NCBI GenBank assembly: GCA_016490735.1
Contig: JAEMWC010000356.1
Location: 550,001 to 614,000 of the forward strand
Length of the DNA: 64,000 bases
Direction: 5' to 3'
Source of the DNA: Pachyseris speciosa
Lineage: Eukaryota; Cnidaria; Anthozoa; Scleractinia; Pachyseridae
This document shows, piece after piece, positions 30,675 through 44,236 of the stretch (the first letter of the stretch is position 1; every line of letters begins with the position of its first letter). Both the position numbers and the translations under genes were made by a program. The notes beneath the pieces are model-generated. The model did not search any database, was not told the DNA's origin, and was given only the letters and a program-made list of their open reading frames with translations.

Positions 30675-33600
30675 TTTATGGCTTAGTTAATTCTTGGTAT
30701 GATTTATAGGACTCCTACACTCTAAATACTCCTTCGAGCTTGCTTTGTGTACACTTCAACTAAACCGCACTTGAGATGGTTCAGATATGTTAATTGATTG
30801 AATGAACAGTATAGATCGTAGTGAAACTCAATACTACACTTACTGTAGGTTCGTTTGTATTAGAAATTTATCGGCTTACATACTTTAATTTTTTCAGTTT
30901 GCTTAAGAATGTTAACTATTCAAATGAAAATCCAATTGTTGATCGCTTTCTTCGTCCAGTATTAATGCTTTAAATGTAGAGTTTTATTCCCAAGTTATGC
31001 CGTCGATTTATAGCGCTACCTTTCGTTTTAAGTTATGTTTAGGTGTCAAATAAACACAGAACGGGCATGAAGTGCTCCTCTCGTCACACGTTTGCCCACA
31101 TAGACTCGATTTTCGGAGGCACAACTCCCTCCAATCTCTACTCGTTGGAGTTAGGTTAGCCCCTCCAATCAGAGGGGAGGTCCAACTCCCTCTTGTCCAC
31201 CCGAGAATGCTCACAATGGTCCTGAGTGAAGGCCAACTCATTCCTCTTCATCCATTGTGTGCATCCCCTGTGCTGTAGGTTTTGTTTTCTTGACACTCCA
31301 GGGGTTCATGGGGCTAAAATATCAATTGAGCACTTTGTCACCCACTTCCCCATTTTCAGCCACACAATATTGTTCTTGTCTTTATTTTAAGAGAAAACAA
31401 GGGGGTGTTGATTAACGTGTTGGATATATACCTAGCCGCTTTGCTTCTTAGTGAATATACCACCAAAACATTTTATCTATATATTTATTGTTATCGTTTT
31501 TTATCAACATAAAAGGCAAGAAGACCAAGATTGCGAATTGGCCGCTTTCAGAAAGTTGAACATCAAGATAACATGATTACTGCCTGCAATTTCAGAGACT
31601 GGGAGTTCGTTCTTCCCGAAGTCCAAACCCAGACGTCTTGATCCTCGGATTAGGCTTTGGCTAATCACTTTACAGTATTATCTAAATTTAGAAAACATTC
31701 CTGTCTCTCATTGGTCTACAACTAGTTTTTCTCGTGAAACTTCTGAGGTGTCATTCTAAAAATAGATTGTACCGTAAACTGATATGATGGGCCACAATCC
31801 GTTACTGATCAAGACTTCTTGTTAGTCATAACTCACTCGAACAAATGACAGCTGAGATGAAACCGCTAGGAAAGCAAACAAATGGTTATCCTTTTTATTC
31901 ACTCGCTCAGTTACCACCACCACCACTACTGCAGTATGTGCCTTTTCAACTACCATTTGCCTTGTCAGTAATGCTTTTATTCTGCTTTTTAATCATTACC
32001 ATCTTTTATGTTTAATCGTGCTTGCTTATCAGATGACATTCACTATGAGTTTTCGGTCTTTCTTTCAGGCATCGCTAATGAAGAATGTTCTGATTTCAAA
32101 AATGTGATCACCATGGTAGCAATACAACAAATGGTTATTGGAAAATTTGGCGAAGTCCTTATCATTTTTATTTCCGTGAAAAACACTGTAGACAACAGCT
32201 AACTGTTTCAATGAACCTCGTAAAGAGAAAGTTGGGCCTTCAATCTATAACATAAAAAAAATGTGTAAGAAACCTTTTCATGCATAACTATGCTCTTTGA
32301 GGTATGCTCAAACATTTATAGAATGAAGTAATTACCCCATCTAGTCTTGATCCCAAGTAAGACCTAGCCAACGTCGTTCTAGCCTGCGTAGTAAGCGTTT
32401 CCCAATTCCGTGGGATTTCCTGCCAAAGAAAGACCAGGCCACTGGATTTTTGATGTTTTGGTCGCTGGGAAAACCCAAGGAAACTCTTGCTCTGTAGGCT
32501 AACCTCGTTCCCAGGGTGCTCAACTTCCCGTCCTCGTCCTGGTTTTCACTATCGTATAAGAACCTTTAGATTACCATGAAAAGGGCTTGGACGTAATAGA
32601 TAGATAATTACGGGATAACGGCACATTGACTCCATTGTAATTCTTGCAGTTGCCTTTCTTGCTGAAAACCAGACGAAAATTGATTCAACCATGGACTAAA
32701 ATTTAGCGTCACCTTTCTTCAGCACCCCTAACTTCCCCTTACATCTGCACACCTTCCCTTGAGTCGGTATGTTTAAAACCTCTTTTATTTTCTTTGAACA
32801 TAGAAGACAAGAAGAGGACTAGCACTGGTCGCTCTCAGGAAATAAAGATCAAGAGAAGGAGAGACTAAAAGTAAGTTCCGCGGAAATCAAGTAAAGATGC
32901 TCAACTCAAGAAATATGCTTGCAATATTACTTTTTCTGGTATATAAAAGAGGCGTATTTTGTTGGGAAACCAAAATGCAGTTGGACTGAGGCCACCGAAG
33001 GTAAATGGTTGACTGTTGTAAAGTTAAATTTGGCTGTCATACTACATGTACATGCAATTCACCGATCTCAGAAAAGTTCTTCTGTTTCCGAAAGGAAACA
33101 CAATTAAATGTGGCAGCTATTTTTTTAAGCTTTAAGCCCTGTTTGCAAACAGGAAGGAAGGGTTACCCTAGTTTTACCTTACCACTTGTACATTAATTTT
33201 CTTCTTTTTTCATCAACGTATTTAGAAAGCAGCTAGGGTTATCATAGAACTAGGGTAACTTTAGCTACCTTGTAAACGCTCTGCTAGAGACAACTCGCCT
33301 ACCCGGGGCATCGTTTTACTGGTTTCTATGTTGTTTGCGATGCGCTTGCGATCTGCCGAGTGATAGGGTAACGCTACCTGTGAAATTTTGCTAGTAGTAA
33401 TATGGCCTAAGAACTGTCTGCCCTTTTCAGTCGTACAGTGTAGGTCAGAATGAATTACTTATTATAAAAGGGTTTTTGGAAAATGAACTCTAGATTTTCT
33501 AGCTGACACAAGGTTCAGAAAGTTTACAAATGAATTTCTATGAGAGCGTTACCGAGTAAGTAAAATATAGTGAAAATTTGAAATGTTCTTAAAACGTATG

Positions 33601-33690
33601 CCCAGTAGTCTCGTTGAGAATTTGGAAAAATTAAATGGAACGATATATTTAAATATGTCAGCTAGGATGTTGCATATTTTATGAATGTTT
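30675..33690. other. Intergenic stretch, no gene recognised
   Basis: A degraded foldback at about 33140-33370 (GGTTACCCTAG / CTAGGGTAAC and TAGGGTAACG) is the only structure seen. Short open frames lack any family signature. Confidence 0.35.
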
Positions 33691-33774
33691 GCGTTACTGT
33701 TTTAAAATACATTTCTTTGTTTTTCCCACACCTGATTTGTCCATTGTTGTGTTTTGGCATACCAGAGGGCGAGT

Positions 33775-33935
33775 ATTCTTTAGGCCTTCTGGTGACGCAA
33801 GCGCAAGCATAAGTGGTATAGATGCAAGTAGAAGGGTAAGGTCTCCTATTGTTATTACTGTGCTTACGTCGTAGCCAAAACGATACTTTATGCTTGCGTT
33901 TGCATCGCTAGTAAAAAGAAGACCTTGGTCTTTTT
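33775..33935. repeat. MITE-like foldback
   Basis: GACGCAAGCGCAAGCATAA at the left pairs with TTATGCTTGCGTTTGCATC at the right. The flanks contain GAAGACC / GGCCTTC. Related in style to the copy at 35145-35280. Confidence 0.6.
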
Positions 33936-35144
33936 TTCTCCTTCTTGACGTACTACAGACTTCCGGCTTCTTCGCAGTCGAGGGTAACACCTAGTTTCAT
34001 TGTTATGCATTTGTTATAGGATGAGTGAATTGCAACGAATGAAACCTACTAGATACGTGACACGTTCATGGTAGGCTTCTCCAAAGTGCGAGGCTTAAAA
34101 ATAATTATATTTAAAATTATGGCATTACCAATTTTACTTCCTCTACTACGACAAAAACTGGTCGACTTGTATCTATTTTATTTCTATATCTCTTGAAAGG
34201 TTTAATGAAAACGACCTACGAACATCTCAGATATAAAGCTTTTGAGGCGTTTCAATACAGGTTTTTCAAACACAATGTACGAATTCGACCTTGTTACCCA
34301 CAGATGGACTACTTGAGATAGCATTGCACCTGCGTAAAGTACGTTGTTGTTTTTGTGGTGAGCTTAATCTTGATCTTAATCTTTAATATTTGTTCCGAAA
34401 AACTGGGGTTTTTTACCTCACACAATGTCGGCTACTTCGCCTACTTGCATTTCTAAAGAGGTTTATATGAAGGTACACCCAGTCCGGGAGAGAGCTCCTA
34501 ATTATTCGAAACGCGGCACTGGCAAAGACATCCTTTAGTCATAAGGTTTTTTTTAGTCATTAGGTGTGTATTTGAATCTCGCCCTGCAGGGTTGTTATAC
34601 CGCAGTGTGGGCTGTTAACCATTTCTAGATTAGATTTATCAGAAACTTACAATGTTGTTGGCGCTAATCACTGCTCAGACGGGGGCAATTGCCACCTCTC
34701 AGTGTTGATACCATAATAGGTACTGTGTCACCGTTAGCATTCAGTGGTCAAGAAAAATTAATGTTAAACAGTCCAAAACGGGATCCAAGGGCAAGGCGTT
34801 TGAACTTATAAATCATTCACAGATTGAACACTGTGTGTTGTGGAGAATTTGACTGGAGCAAAGCTTGCTTGCCAGGGAGAACCGAAGTCAGCTATTTCTA
34901 AGTTAAACTTGCTTCGATGCGTATGGGATTGCTTTGAAGACTGAGTTCATGCAAGCGCAATGCTATCTCACGAAATCTCCTCTGTAGGGTATTCCAGCCG
35001 AATTTTAATTTCTGGTAAATCTCGTTCAACTGTTGCAGCATTCGTGGTCAGGTGTCTCCCACGACCTTAATTTGAGCACTGGGCATAACATACACTGTAG
35101 CTATAGTAACTGACTCATAAACAAAACGATTAACCAAGTGATTA

Positions 35145-35280
35145 AAACCTGCTTTTCGCTAGCGACGCAAGGATAAGCGTGACAATGAAAAGAGAGTCCT
35201 TGCGCTTATCCTTACTTGATGGCCATCTTAACGCTGAAATAACCGCTTTTGTGCTTGTGTCGCTAGTGAAAACCAGGGCT
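35145..35280. repeat. MITE-like foldback
   Basis: CCTGCTTTTCGCTAGCGACG at the left and GTGTCGCTAGTGAAAACCAGG at the right form diverged terminal inverted repeats. The interior has AGGATAAGCG / CGCTTATCCT. Confidence 0.65.
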
Positions 35281-35489
35281 GTTGTTGACCCATCGTTGTG
35301 CAGGAAGTATAAGTAAATCTTTTTGCTACCAGATTAGCTCAGACAAAAAATTAAGATTGCGTAAAACCTCATTTGTTTTAACACGTACTGTACTGAGACT
35401 AGGCAACCGATATCATATGATGTTAAGAAAGTAGAATTTCATAGAAAGCTCAGCAAACGTTTTGGCTTATCACTCAAGCTGTGAGTCAC

Positions 35490-36515
35490 AAATTTGCCCG
35501 GGGGATACTCCCTTATGTGGCCTTAACGGGGACGTGCGGCCCGATAGGGTATGGTTTTCAGGGTGTTTTTTCTTGAACAGAGTATCGAATTCCTCACTTT
35601 CTGTCTCAAACAGGGTATCGCTACATGGCCTAATGGCTTAAACAGGATAAGGTCAGATGTTTGTTTATAAAAGCCTGACCACAAGCCACCAGTTATTGGT
35701 AGGTTCCCCTTGTCTTTGATAATTACAGCTTATTACAGTACAAAAAAGATAAGTGATAACCGCAAAACGTTGTTTAAATGTCTTAGATAGGGTCTGAAAA
35801 AGTCTGAGTTCTATCTTAAGGAGGCTCCCTAGAGTTTTAAGACCGCGCTCAAGCTGGGCACAGAACCGTGCGTTTTTCTGAGTTTTGGACGTCAGCTTGA
35901 CCAAATCTGTAAAATTATCTGCTTATTTTCTAGCGCTCCCTTCGGTATTTTTCTTAATTCGGGCTCAGTTCTAACCACATACAGTTCCTATCAAATACCC
36001 TATTATTGTTAAAATCTGTCAGAGCTAAAATTAAATCGAATATATTGAAACAAACAAAAAAACACAAATCAGAAAAAAGTTACAGAAATTACAAATTACG
36101 GAATATTGGCAAAACCGTCTGAACGACCTTGACTTTTTACCAATTCAAAATGTCAGGCAATATCATTTCCCGAATGTGGCAAAGAATAAAAACATTTCAC
36201 CGAAGGAAAGTATAAATATTAAGGAATTTAGGCCAAAAATAGGAATAAATCTGTCTGTCGTTAGATGTGATATTGCCATAGTAACGGCCTTATTAAGCCT
36301 TATAAAGCCTTATTATATTATATCGGTTCCTATACTGGTAAATCTCTACAGGGAAAACTCTAACTAGGTTTCCTTTTGTAACTCGCGCTCTATAGGTAGG
36401 GAGGGAATTAAGTAATTACTCTAGGGAACCACCTTAAACGGGATATGGAAATCAGAGAATTGTGTCTTAAACAGGGTCAGGGTTTGAGGGCCCGGGCCGC
36501 ACCTCCGCACCGCCG
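35490..36515. repeat. Diverged dispersed repeat, boundaries uncertain
   Basis: The left part has GGGGGATACTCCCTTATGTG with CAGGGTATCGC and AGGGTATGG phrases. The right part has AAACAGGGTCAGGGTTTGAG and GGGCCCGGGCC. These look like the two ends of one old element. No protein recognised inside. Confidence 0.35.
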
Positions 36516-36934
36516 CCCCCAGGCAAATGTCGCTTTCACGAAGACTGCAGTCGATAACGATAAAATTGCCTACAATTCTCAATTGTAAACAGTTCCTTAA
36601 GGTAGAAATGCGTATTAAAGTTTTCCTCCTCAATTTTCTCCTCCTTATTTTTGTATACTGCTAAGAATGACCGATGATGGGATACTTAAATATCTCACCC
36701 TTCCCTTCATAACTGCCAACCCCATCTCCCAAAACAATCCCGGTTGAGAGAATTTGATTTAGTACTTATCAGCAATCCCACAGTGTCATGGTATGGAAAG
36801 ACCCTCTTCAGACGTACTTGGTGGTACAATTTCTTGCGCTGCAAAGGCAAATTTCACATCCATCCTTTTACATTTGACTCGTACATCTGCTTATCCTTTA
36901 TGCACGACTACCTTTTACATTGTTAAAGTACCGT

Positions 36935-37745
36935 ATTTACTCGATACGCGCCTCGGCGTTTATTAAATTTTACGCAAGTCAGGTGCGGAACTCATTCGGG
37001 GACACCGCTTATTTGAGGGAGGCGCTTATTTAAAAATCGTATTTCTAAAGGATGAGTTGACGTTAACAGTAAAACAGAAACATCTCCAAAATGTCAGAAA
37101 CTATCTCGTTTTGTTGGGAAAATTGGCTTGCACCTTGAACTGGCTTGCTTTATGTTTACTAAAGTTCATTGTCACTGCTACTGCCGTGCCGAACTTAAGT
37201 GATCGCATTTGGCACGTCAGTGGCATGACGTTTGGAACCAATTCGTGCCCATACCGTGTAGCATGGCAAGTTCTGTCGTGCTAAACGGCAGCAGTTCGAC
37301 TTCGTTTCAAACGTCGTCCATTGTCGTGCCGAACTCAATTCATTAAAACTATATATGCAATGCACATGCATTACAAAGCCTGCCTGAACCCAGAGCACTT
37401 ACCAGACGTTGAATTAAATTCAACGTCTGAAACCAAGTTAAGCTTTAGTGGAGCCAGCTTAGCACGACATTTGAAACGGGCCTTAGGTTGGCTTGTGCCG
37501 GCGAAGGTTTCAGCCTTAACGGAACAGCGCATTGCGAAAATTCTAGAGAGGAGCAGAATGGAAGAGAACAGACGTTTTGCCACTTCGAACTGAAAAACGT
37601 TATCCAGGACAATACGTTTCAGAGGCTGTTTCAGACAATGTTGTGCTGTACTCATATTTTAGTCATATTCGGCGCTTATTCAGGGGTGGTGCTTACTAGT
37701 AGTTGTTCTCAGATGCGGCGCTTAATCGGGCGTGGCGGAATTATC
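36935..37745. repeat. Element with GGCGCTTATT repeats at both ends
   Basis: The left end (CCGTATTTACTCGATACGCG, GGAGGCGCTTATTTAAAAAT) and right end (GGCGCTTATTCAGG, GCGGCGCTTAATCGGGCG) are rich in the same CGCTTA(A/T)T phrase. An internal palindrome AGACGTTGAATTAAATTCAACGTCT lies at about 37413-37437. No transposase seen. Confidence 0.45.
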
Positions 37746-38381
37746 CTTATGGAAAAAGAGTTGAAGTTAAATCTTCTGTTGAGGCAAAACGGCAGATTCC
37801 CCTTCATTCCCGACAAATACGAAATCTAACGAAGCCATGACATTAAATCTGATTGAAAATTGCGTGTATGTCCTCACACCTATTATCTGGGAAGTAGTCC
37901 TCGCAAGTAGCTGAAGTTTTTTGTATGGGCATGCATCCACAACTACTGTCTGTAGTAGCCAAACCTGAGCTATTGGTATGGCCTCACAAGGGCGAATTCA
38001 CCAAAAACTGGCATAACAAATATTTCAAGAAGTAGAGTAACAAGTAACCAAGTAGTTTTTGGATACCTCCTGCGGAAAAAGCATTCCTCACAAAGGGGAT
38101 GTGAAAACATACACCACACAAGCAACCAGGGGCGCGTACCCAGAACTACTTCTTGGGACGTGGTCCTCGCAAGTAGCCAAAATTGAGTTCCAAGCATGTC
38201 CCCATTATTGCGACCCCACAAAAAAAAAAAATTGGCAATTTCCAAATTTCAAACAAATGTAGGAAGAGAGGTTGGAGCAAACAACCAAACCACCATTATA
38301 TTTTTTCAATACCTACTAAAGAAGAGACAGTCCTCACTAGAGGGGTATGGAAACATGTAGCCCACGAGTAGGCAGGGGCGA

Positions 38382-38384
<3 letters not shown>

Positions 38385-38478
<94 letters not shown>
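38385..38478. repeat. (TG)47 microsatellite
   Basis: Pure TG run. It makes a Thr-His or Val-Cys frame on each strand that is not a gene. Confidence 0.98.
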
Positions 38479-38479
<1 letters not shown>

Positions 38480-38859
38480 ATGTATGAGAGAGACCACAGC
38501 AAATTTAAGCCTGGCAATATGGGCCGCCATCTCCGGGGTTGGTAAAATGCGCTTGACGATTGAAAGAAAACAAAATAGAAGACGTGGAAACAAAAGCTGA
38601 CAAAAGGAGAGGCTAATAACTAAGAGGAAATCCCCGGGGAATGGCGGCCCTAGCACCCGGTAATCCGAGAGGCTCCAAGTCACCCCTCTAGGCACCGCCA
38701 TTGGGAAAGCGAACTACATAGGGGAGAAAATAAAACCCGTATGGACCGTACATAGACTAGAGAACAAAAGAACAGTGGGGAATGGTATAAAGCTTAAAAT
38801 AAGCAAGGAACTATGGGGAGTAAAAACATAATAAAGAAAACAAGACCTAATGATATGCC

Positions 38860-39145
38860 GTAAAAGTAAACAATTTTAAGAAACAAAAAACGGGACCTAA
38901 TATAAATGCGTGAAATATAAAACCGTAATAAACAAACGGGACCCTCTATTGACCCGCGACAAAGAACACGCCAGTAAAAGGGGGGGACCTACTGTTAACC
39001 CACAAAAAAAAAAAATACTACATTAAAGAAGTGGGACCTTCTGTTAACCCCCAATTAGTAGAGCATCTGTGCTCGGCTAAATACATTTGAGACTTAAATA
39101 AAGTGATTATTATTATTATTATTGTTAATATTATTATTATCACGA
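38860..39145 (+). mobile_element. Repeat remnant ending in an AATAAA plus ATT tail
   Basis: GGGACC-(T/C)-CTGTTAACCC recurs at about 38940, 38985 and 39035. It is followed by GAGACTTAAATAAAGTGATT and an ATT microsatellite to 39140. AATAAA followed by a short tandem tail is the usual 3' end of cnidarian LINEs and SINEs. Confidence 0.45.
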
Positions 39146-39297
39146 GCAAACGAGCAAACAACGAGCCAAAAAACTAGTACGAATGAGCAAACACAGAAAA
39201 CTACAGCATGAGAAATGGGCAAAAACCAGCAGAAATGCGTACGAGCGAACATAATATAAAACATCGGAATAAACAGATAGAAAGAAATAACTAAAGT

Positions 39298-39585
39298 GGC
39301 TCGGCTGGAGTGTTAGGAGCGGCCGCCTGCGGAGCGGCTAGAGCAGGTCCTGCTGCAGGCAGAGGTTGAAATCGTGGAAAAACTGCCTGAGCGGCGCTGA
39401 CAGCATTCTCGTCAGCCCTTGGCCTCTGAATATTAGGGTGTTGCGCGTCTGCCATAGCGAAAGACACCAACGCAGGCCGAGCATTATAACTGAAGAACAA
39501 CTGGAACAACAAGACGTTTGTAGAACACTGGTGTGCGAGAAAAGAGAGAATTAATAATGAGATTCTCCTTATATACGCTACGGTG
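39298..39585 (-). CDS. Short Ala/Pro-rich ORF behind a TATA-like box
   Basis: A minus-strand ATG at about 39455 opens MADAQHPNIQRPRADENAVS and continues AAQAVFPRFQPLPAAGPALA, ending NTPAEPL then stop at 39298. About 130 bases upstream on the same strand is TATATAAGGAGAATCTC (about 39560-39577). GC content is higher than the surroundings. No family recognised. The layout (TATA, leader, short N-terminal gag-like frame) could be the start of a truncated LTR or DIRS-type element, or a small host gene. Low certainty. Confidence 0.3.
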
Positions 39586-39749
39586 AGACCGCTGAGAATA
39601 GTCTTGGATTTGCTACAATGGACCCTAAGAAAAAAGACGGTTTGATTCGAATTAGGTCCCAGGCCTGTTTTACTCTTTTTTTTGTTTTTGTTTTGTTTCA
39701 GGAGCTGCTCACAGATGTTCTCATTCACTAAAAACATTTTTGCTTTCAC

Positions 39750-41128
39750 AGATCAGGGTGCGGTTCGAAAGAAGGTTCCAGGCATACACACCTGAGTGTG
39801 TCAGTACAAAAAGCGACACTGCGAGGAGATCTTGACAGAAAATCCAACACGGTCTTTATAATTCCCATCCACAGGATATCTTCGAACTACAACCGTAGTC
39901 TTCTTCAAGGATTTTTTCACCTGAGTAGTATGCTCTATATGTGTATTCGGCCTCGAGAAACGTTAGACTATATATACAGAAGGGCAAATGCTCCTATTTC
40001 GGTCAGTAGAGGCTCTATGTAAACTATAGACTGAATTCTAAAGTATAGCTATAAAAATCCTGCTATTTCATTAGAAATGGTATGTAACAAATAGTTACAG
40101 TTATGGAAGAGCAGCAAGAAGTACTCACACTCCGGTATACTTCACTAGTCTTAAGTCGCGATCCAATAAAGGAAAAAAAATCTAACAGATAAAAACATAT
40201 ATCAAACATCATAAGTGACAGGAGGTAATTATCTGCAGCAGATCGAGAAAGATTGAGCTCCCCACCTTGATCACATCGGTAATGTCTGGAGTCGCTCACC
40301 CTTTTTTTCTTTATCATCGCGAGATGCCCCATTGTGTCCTACACACAATGATTTGGTCCTATATCAATGAGTGCATACTCAGCCCCTCCAAAAGAGCATT
40401 GGCTGGAAGGCGAACGAAGCATGATGCTCCTCCATAATGCGTAAATGTGCGAGAAGTATTCGTGACTTCCTCTAATAAGTGCGCACGCAGCCCAAGCAAC
40501 GCTTCCTCGCCTAGTCCTTCGTGTTAGATACGTAGCAAGGTGGTGTTAATGTGCTTTGATCATTTTGTCGACTGTTTGATGCGGTGCTTAGACGAGGACG
40601 GCGTAATCTTTTCTTTCTTCATTTTTTGTCATCGAAAACGATAACGACATCATAATAAAAATTCGTGTCTTCTCCGCGATCATTTGAACAATAACGATTA
40701 TATCAACAAGAATAACAACGAAAACAGACAAACGGCAAAGACAGTTTCAACCCCATATCATTTTTTGTAATGTTTTACAATTTTAGTTTGGAAAAATTTA
40801 ATGTATTTGTTCTGTGATAAGCCCTGCGTTGTTTTTTAAGGGTACAGCGCTTGTTCGAAGGCGGTGCTATTATTGATATAATTTAGAATAATATTTTATG
40901 ACATATAATAATGTAAATACGGTGGTAATACCAAGGGGCAATTTTAACATGGAACTCCTACAGCTGGTTTGAAGGCTGGTGACAGCGAAGATCATGAGGA
41001 AAGTTTTGGACAGTTGAAAACAAATTTGATTGTTAGGGAATGAACAGATATTGCGGACGATCTTAGGCCACAGGCTGTGGCCCAATGATCTGCAGCATTT
41101 TCTGCATGAGTAATGACTGTTTTTGTTC
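39750..41128. other. Intergenic stretch with one dispersed repeat
   Basis: At about 40370-40580 lies the inverted, diverged relative of the repeat at 10.03-10.27 kb (ACTCAGCCCCTCC, GATGCTCCTCC, ATGCGTAAAT). No gene recognised. Confidence 0.45.
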
Positions 41129-41249
<121 letters not shown>

Positions 41250-42497
41250 AACTCAGGCTCAAACATCAGGGTGAGAATACGGAAACAGATTGAAAATCAC
41301 TATGTAAGGCGAAGCTCAAAGTCACTCCGTGTCTCTGTGACCTTTTACGAAGCAAACGCTCCTACTGGTTATTACTCTTAGAACGCTGCATCTCTGGTGA
41401 TCTGATTAAATCTATTTCTAGAGATTTTTGAAGCTAAAGGAAATTATGCTGGTCGTATTTTTCGTTCTATTCACTGATATACATATACAGAACACTGATA
41501 TACATTTTAGAAGCAAAAGTAAGAGCATCTTCCTCGATTTTTATCGGTCTAAATACGACCGTTTCTTTAATTCTAGTGGGGGAACTTACAACTGAAATTG
41601 ACCGTTAATTAGTCCCCAGATTGGATTTTGAAAGGAAAATAACATAAATGTCTTGGTTCCAGAAACCCTTTCACGCTCTGTGTTTGGTAAACACAAGAAA
41701 TCTGAGGAACAGTGAATAAAGGTAGTAAAACTTCCTTGGCAGGGAAGGCAAAGGTTGTCCCCTAATCAAGCGTAGATGTCTCCAAAGGAAACTGTGTTAC
41801 AGTGTTAGAGTGGGTCACATGGTACGATGATGCACGCTTAGTTATGCCAAATTCTTAAAAGTTAGCCCATAGTTTGGCCAAACACTGAAAAGAACAATTG
41901 TGGACTAAAATCAACTCGACGCGTGGGCTGCAAAAAGAGTGGACGGTTAGCGGTAGCCAGAAAAGAGCATGAGTAAATGTCGCACCTTTAGACATGTTAG
42001 AATCCATGTAAAAATACGTATGGGAATTCTACCAAAGGAATTTTCATAGTAACTGTGAAAATTCTCGCCCGCTGATTGGCTAATTTTTATCATCAATAAG
42101 AGTACAGACTAATGAAATTTTAATTTATGCGAAACGTTGTAACAAGATGGAGTAGGGGGAAATGCAGGACTTTAATATGACTCAGGGGAAAAGAGCTAGC
42201 ATTCTCACATGCTGAACTCGTGTCCTATGTAAGAGCTCCCGAAAATGGAGCAACTGAATTTAGCGGAGACAACTTTCAAGAAATTGTCCAAAGGTTCTAA
42301 TTGAAACATAAGTTAAAGTGGTTTGTGAAGATTTTTCCAGGTAAAGACACACCATGACAATTCTAACAGTCCAGTTTCTATCGAAAAAACATTTACTGGA
42401 CTTCTTGTTTTAACAAAAGTTTCGCTATTAACAAAAAACTCCTCGTAAACTGTTCATTGGACATCGACGTACCTTCTGTTAATTTGGTTTATCAACG

Positions 42498-42528
<31 letters not shown>

Positions 42529-42735
42529 GAATTCGATTACCTGACGTTTGGAACGTTTGCCCTTCGTCGGTGCGAATCGAGGAATAGACCTTTTTACCGA
42601 TACGGCGGCCATCTTGAATAACTTAAATTTACAGAATATTATGGGATTCCCATGGGGCAAGCAAACTCGCATCGCCGTGCGTGACAGATAAAATGTGCGA
42701 TAAAGCTGTTTACTTTTTTTAGTCCAACGGTAAGT

Positions 42736-42965
42736 CATGGCTGATAAACAAGGTAAAAACACAAAAGAGTTCAGCATAGAGGAGCTGAATGTGTGGAACG
42801 TCGAGAAATTGCGAACATATATTTGAAAAATCGTGGAATTCATTGCCGGTGATACTCGTAAACGCGAGTTGGTAACAAAAGTTTTCTATGCCTCCTGGCT
42901 ACATTTACCCCTGTGTAGCACTAAACAACAAGAAGAAGCCCAAATTGGTGCAAGAAGAAAGTAAG
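42736..42965 (+). pseudogene. SAP-like domain ORF start, broken
   Basis: ATG at 42736: MADKQGKNTKEFSIEELNVW, NVEKLRTYI, stop, then (resuming) DTRKRELVTKVFYASWLHLP. The pattern S-I-E-E-L-x-V-W-x-V-x-x-L-R-x-Y then K-R-E-L-V matches a SAP helix-extension-helix DNA-binding motif, common at the N-terminus of cnidarian transposon-associated proteins. The TGA follows the YI codons. The mirrored copy on the minus strand (44236 downward) has the same start, also broken. Confidence 0.5.
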
Positions 42966-43411
42966 GAAAAACTTGTTAATCCACGGTGTCGCGCTTCCTT
43001 TCCCGAAGAACCTGGGAAATTGGGTAAAGTGAAGTTATTATTTTCCTGATATGACTCGACGATAACCGATCTGAACACCTACCTGTCAAAAAACGACAAA
43101 AAATCGGCGAAAGAAGGGACGAATCTCTATGAAAGCCGACACGTCAGTGATGTTGAGTATAATAGCATATCAGATTCCCTGCTAGCAGAGGTTTCTGGCG
43201 GCGAGAAAGGAGAGAGACCTCTGCCGGTACCCGACGAGTTTTTTCATGTAGCCGCCGACCACATTCTTGGTCGAAACTAACCGGTTTTGGAAAACCGGTT
43301 TCCGTTAAACAGGAATGCGCTTGCTCTGTTTCTATTCTCTGCTGTAAACTTCTGAGCCCACTGTACTACAATCGTAATGGCTTCTTTGACTGAAAGCAAA
43401 ATGCACTTCAA

Positions 43412-43690
43412 TTGAGCTTTTCAGGCATTTCTTCCCTCAACAGTCGCAATATGAAGAATATAACATCAGTGCAGAAGAAAGCTATTATTGCGTTCTTGAA
43501 CAAACGCGATAAATTTGTGTGTCTTCCGGCAGGCTACAGAAAACCTTTGATTTTCCAACTGGCAATCCGTGTAGTCGCAAAGTTGTCAAGTTTGCAAGTC
43601 TACTCTCCTGAGCCACTAGTTTTGGTCGTGGCTCCGTTGAATTCCCTCATTAAGGACCAGATATTATCGTGTGAAAGACTGGCGGAATAA
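43412..43690 (+). pseudogene. RecQ-like helicase fragment
   Basis: LNSRNMKNITSVQKKAIIAF, then LPAGYRKPLIFQLAIRVVAK and LVLVVAPLNSLIKDQILSCE. These align with the N-terminal ATPase motifs of RecQ-family helicases: Q-motif side, motif I (normally GxGKS, here GYRKP, so the Walker lysine context is lost) and motif Ia (VVxPLxSLxxDQ). It ends after about 90 codons. A dead fragment carried between the two inverted SAP copies. Confidence 0.65.
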
Positions 43691-44236
43691 AAGCTATCAA
43701 GATCGAAGGTGCCTTTCCATATCTTGAAGGCATAGAAATCGCATATGTGCCCGGAGCATTTGGAGCTTGTTGTAAACATAATTCCCGAACTCGGAGAAGG
43801 TCTTTTCCTGTGACGGCTTGTTTTACTAGTGTTTGAGGAGAATAAATTTCATCTCGGACATCAGACACTTTTATTGTAGTTTGTTGTGAACTTGCAAATT
43901 TCACGCGCAAACCGGTCTGCTGAGTAAAGTCGCACGTGAAAAATACGTCATTCGCTGTCAAGGGAACGCTCGCGCTTGCGCGACAGGAAACTCGTCGGGC
44001 ACCGGCAGAGGTCTCTCTCCTTTCTCGCCGCCAGAGACCTCTGTTAGCAGGGAACATATCAGACTGCCTGAAGTTTTGTTGTGTTCGTGGAAAAGTTGTT
44101 CCCCAAACGAGCGAGAATCGGGAAGCACAGAAAACTTTTGTTATCTTCTCGCGTTTACGAGTATCACCACGATTTTTCAAATATATGTTCGCAATATCTC
44201 GACGTTCCATACATTCAGCTCCTCTATACTGAACTC
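43690..44236 (-). pseudogene. Minus-strand copy of the SAP-element ORF
   Basis: The minus strand reads EELNVWNVEILRTYI with a stop, then in another frame LKNRGDTRKREKITKVFCAS and, further on, SVRDEIYSPQTLVKQ-like sequence with TGKDLLRVRELCLQQAPNAP. Several frame changes. The function of the distal part is not recognised. Confidence 0.4.

Noticed and set aside
38306..38701. Long open frames with Thr-His or Val-Cys repeats
   Set aside because: Produced by the (TG)47 microsatellite; no protein signature on either side.
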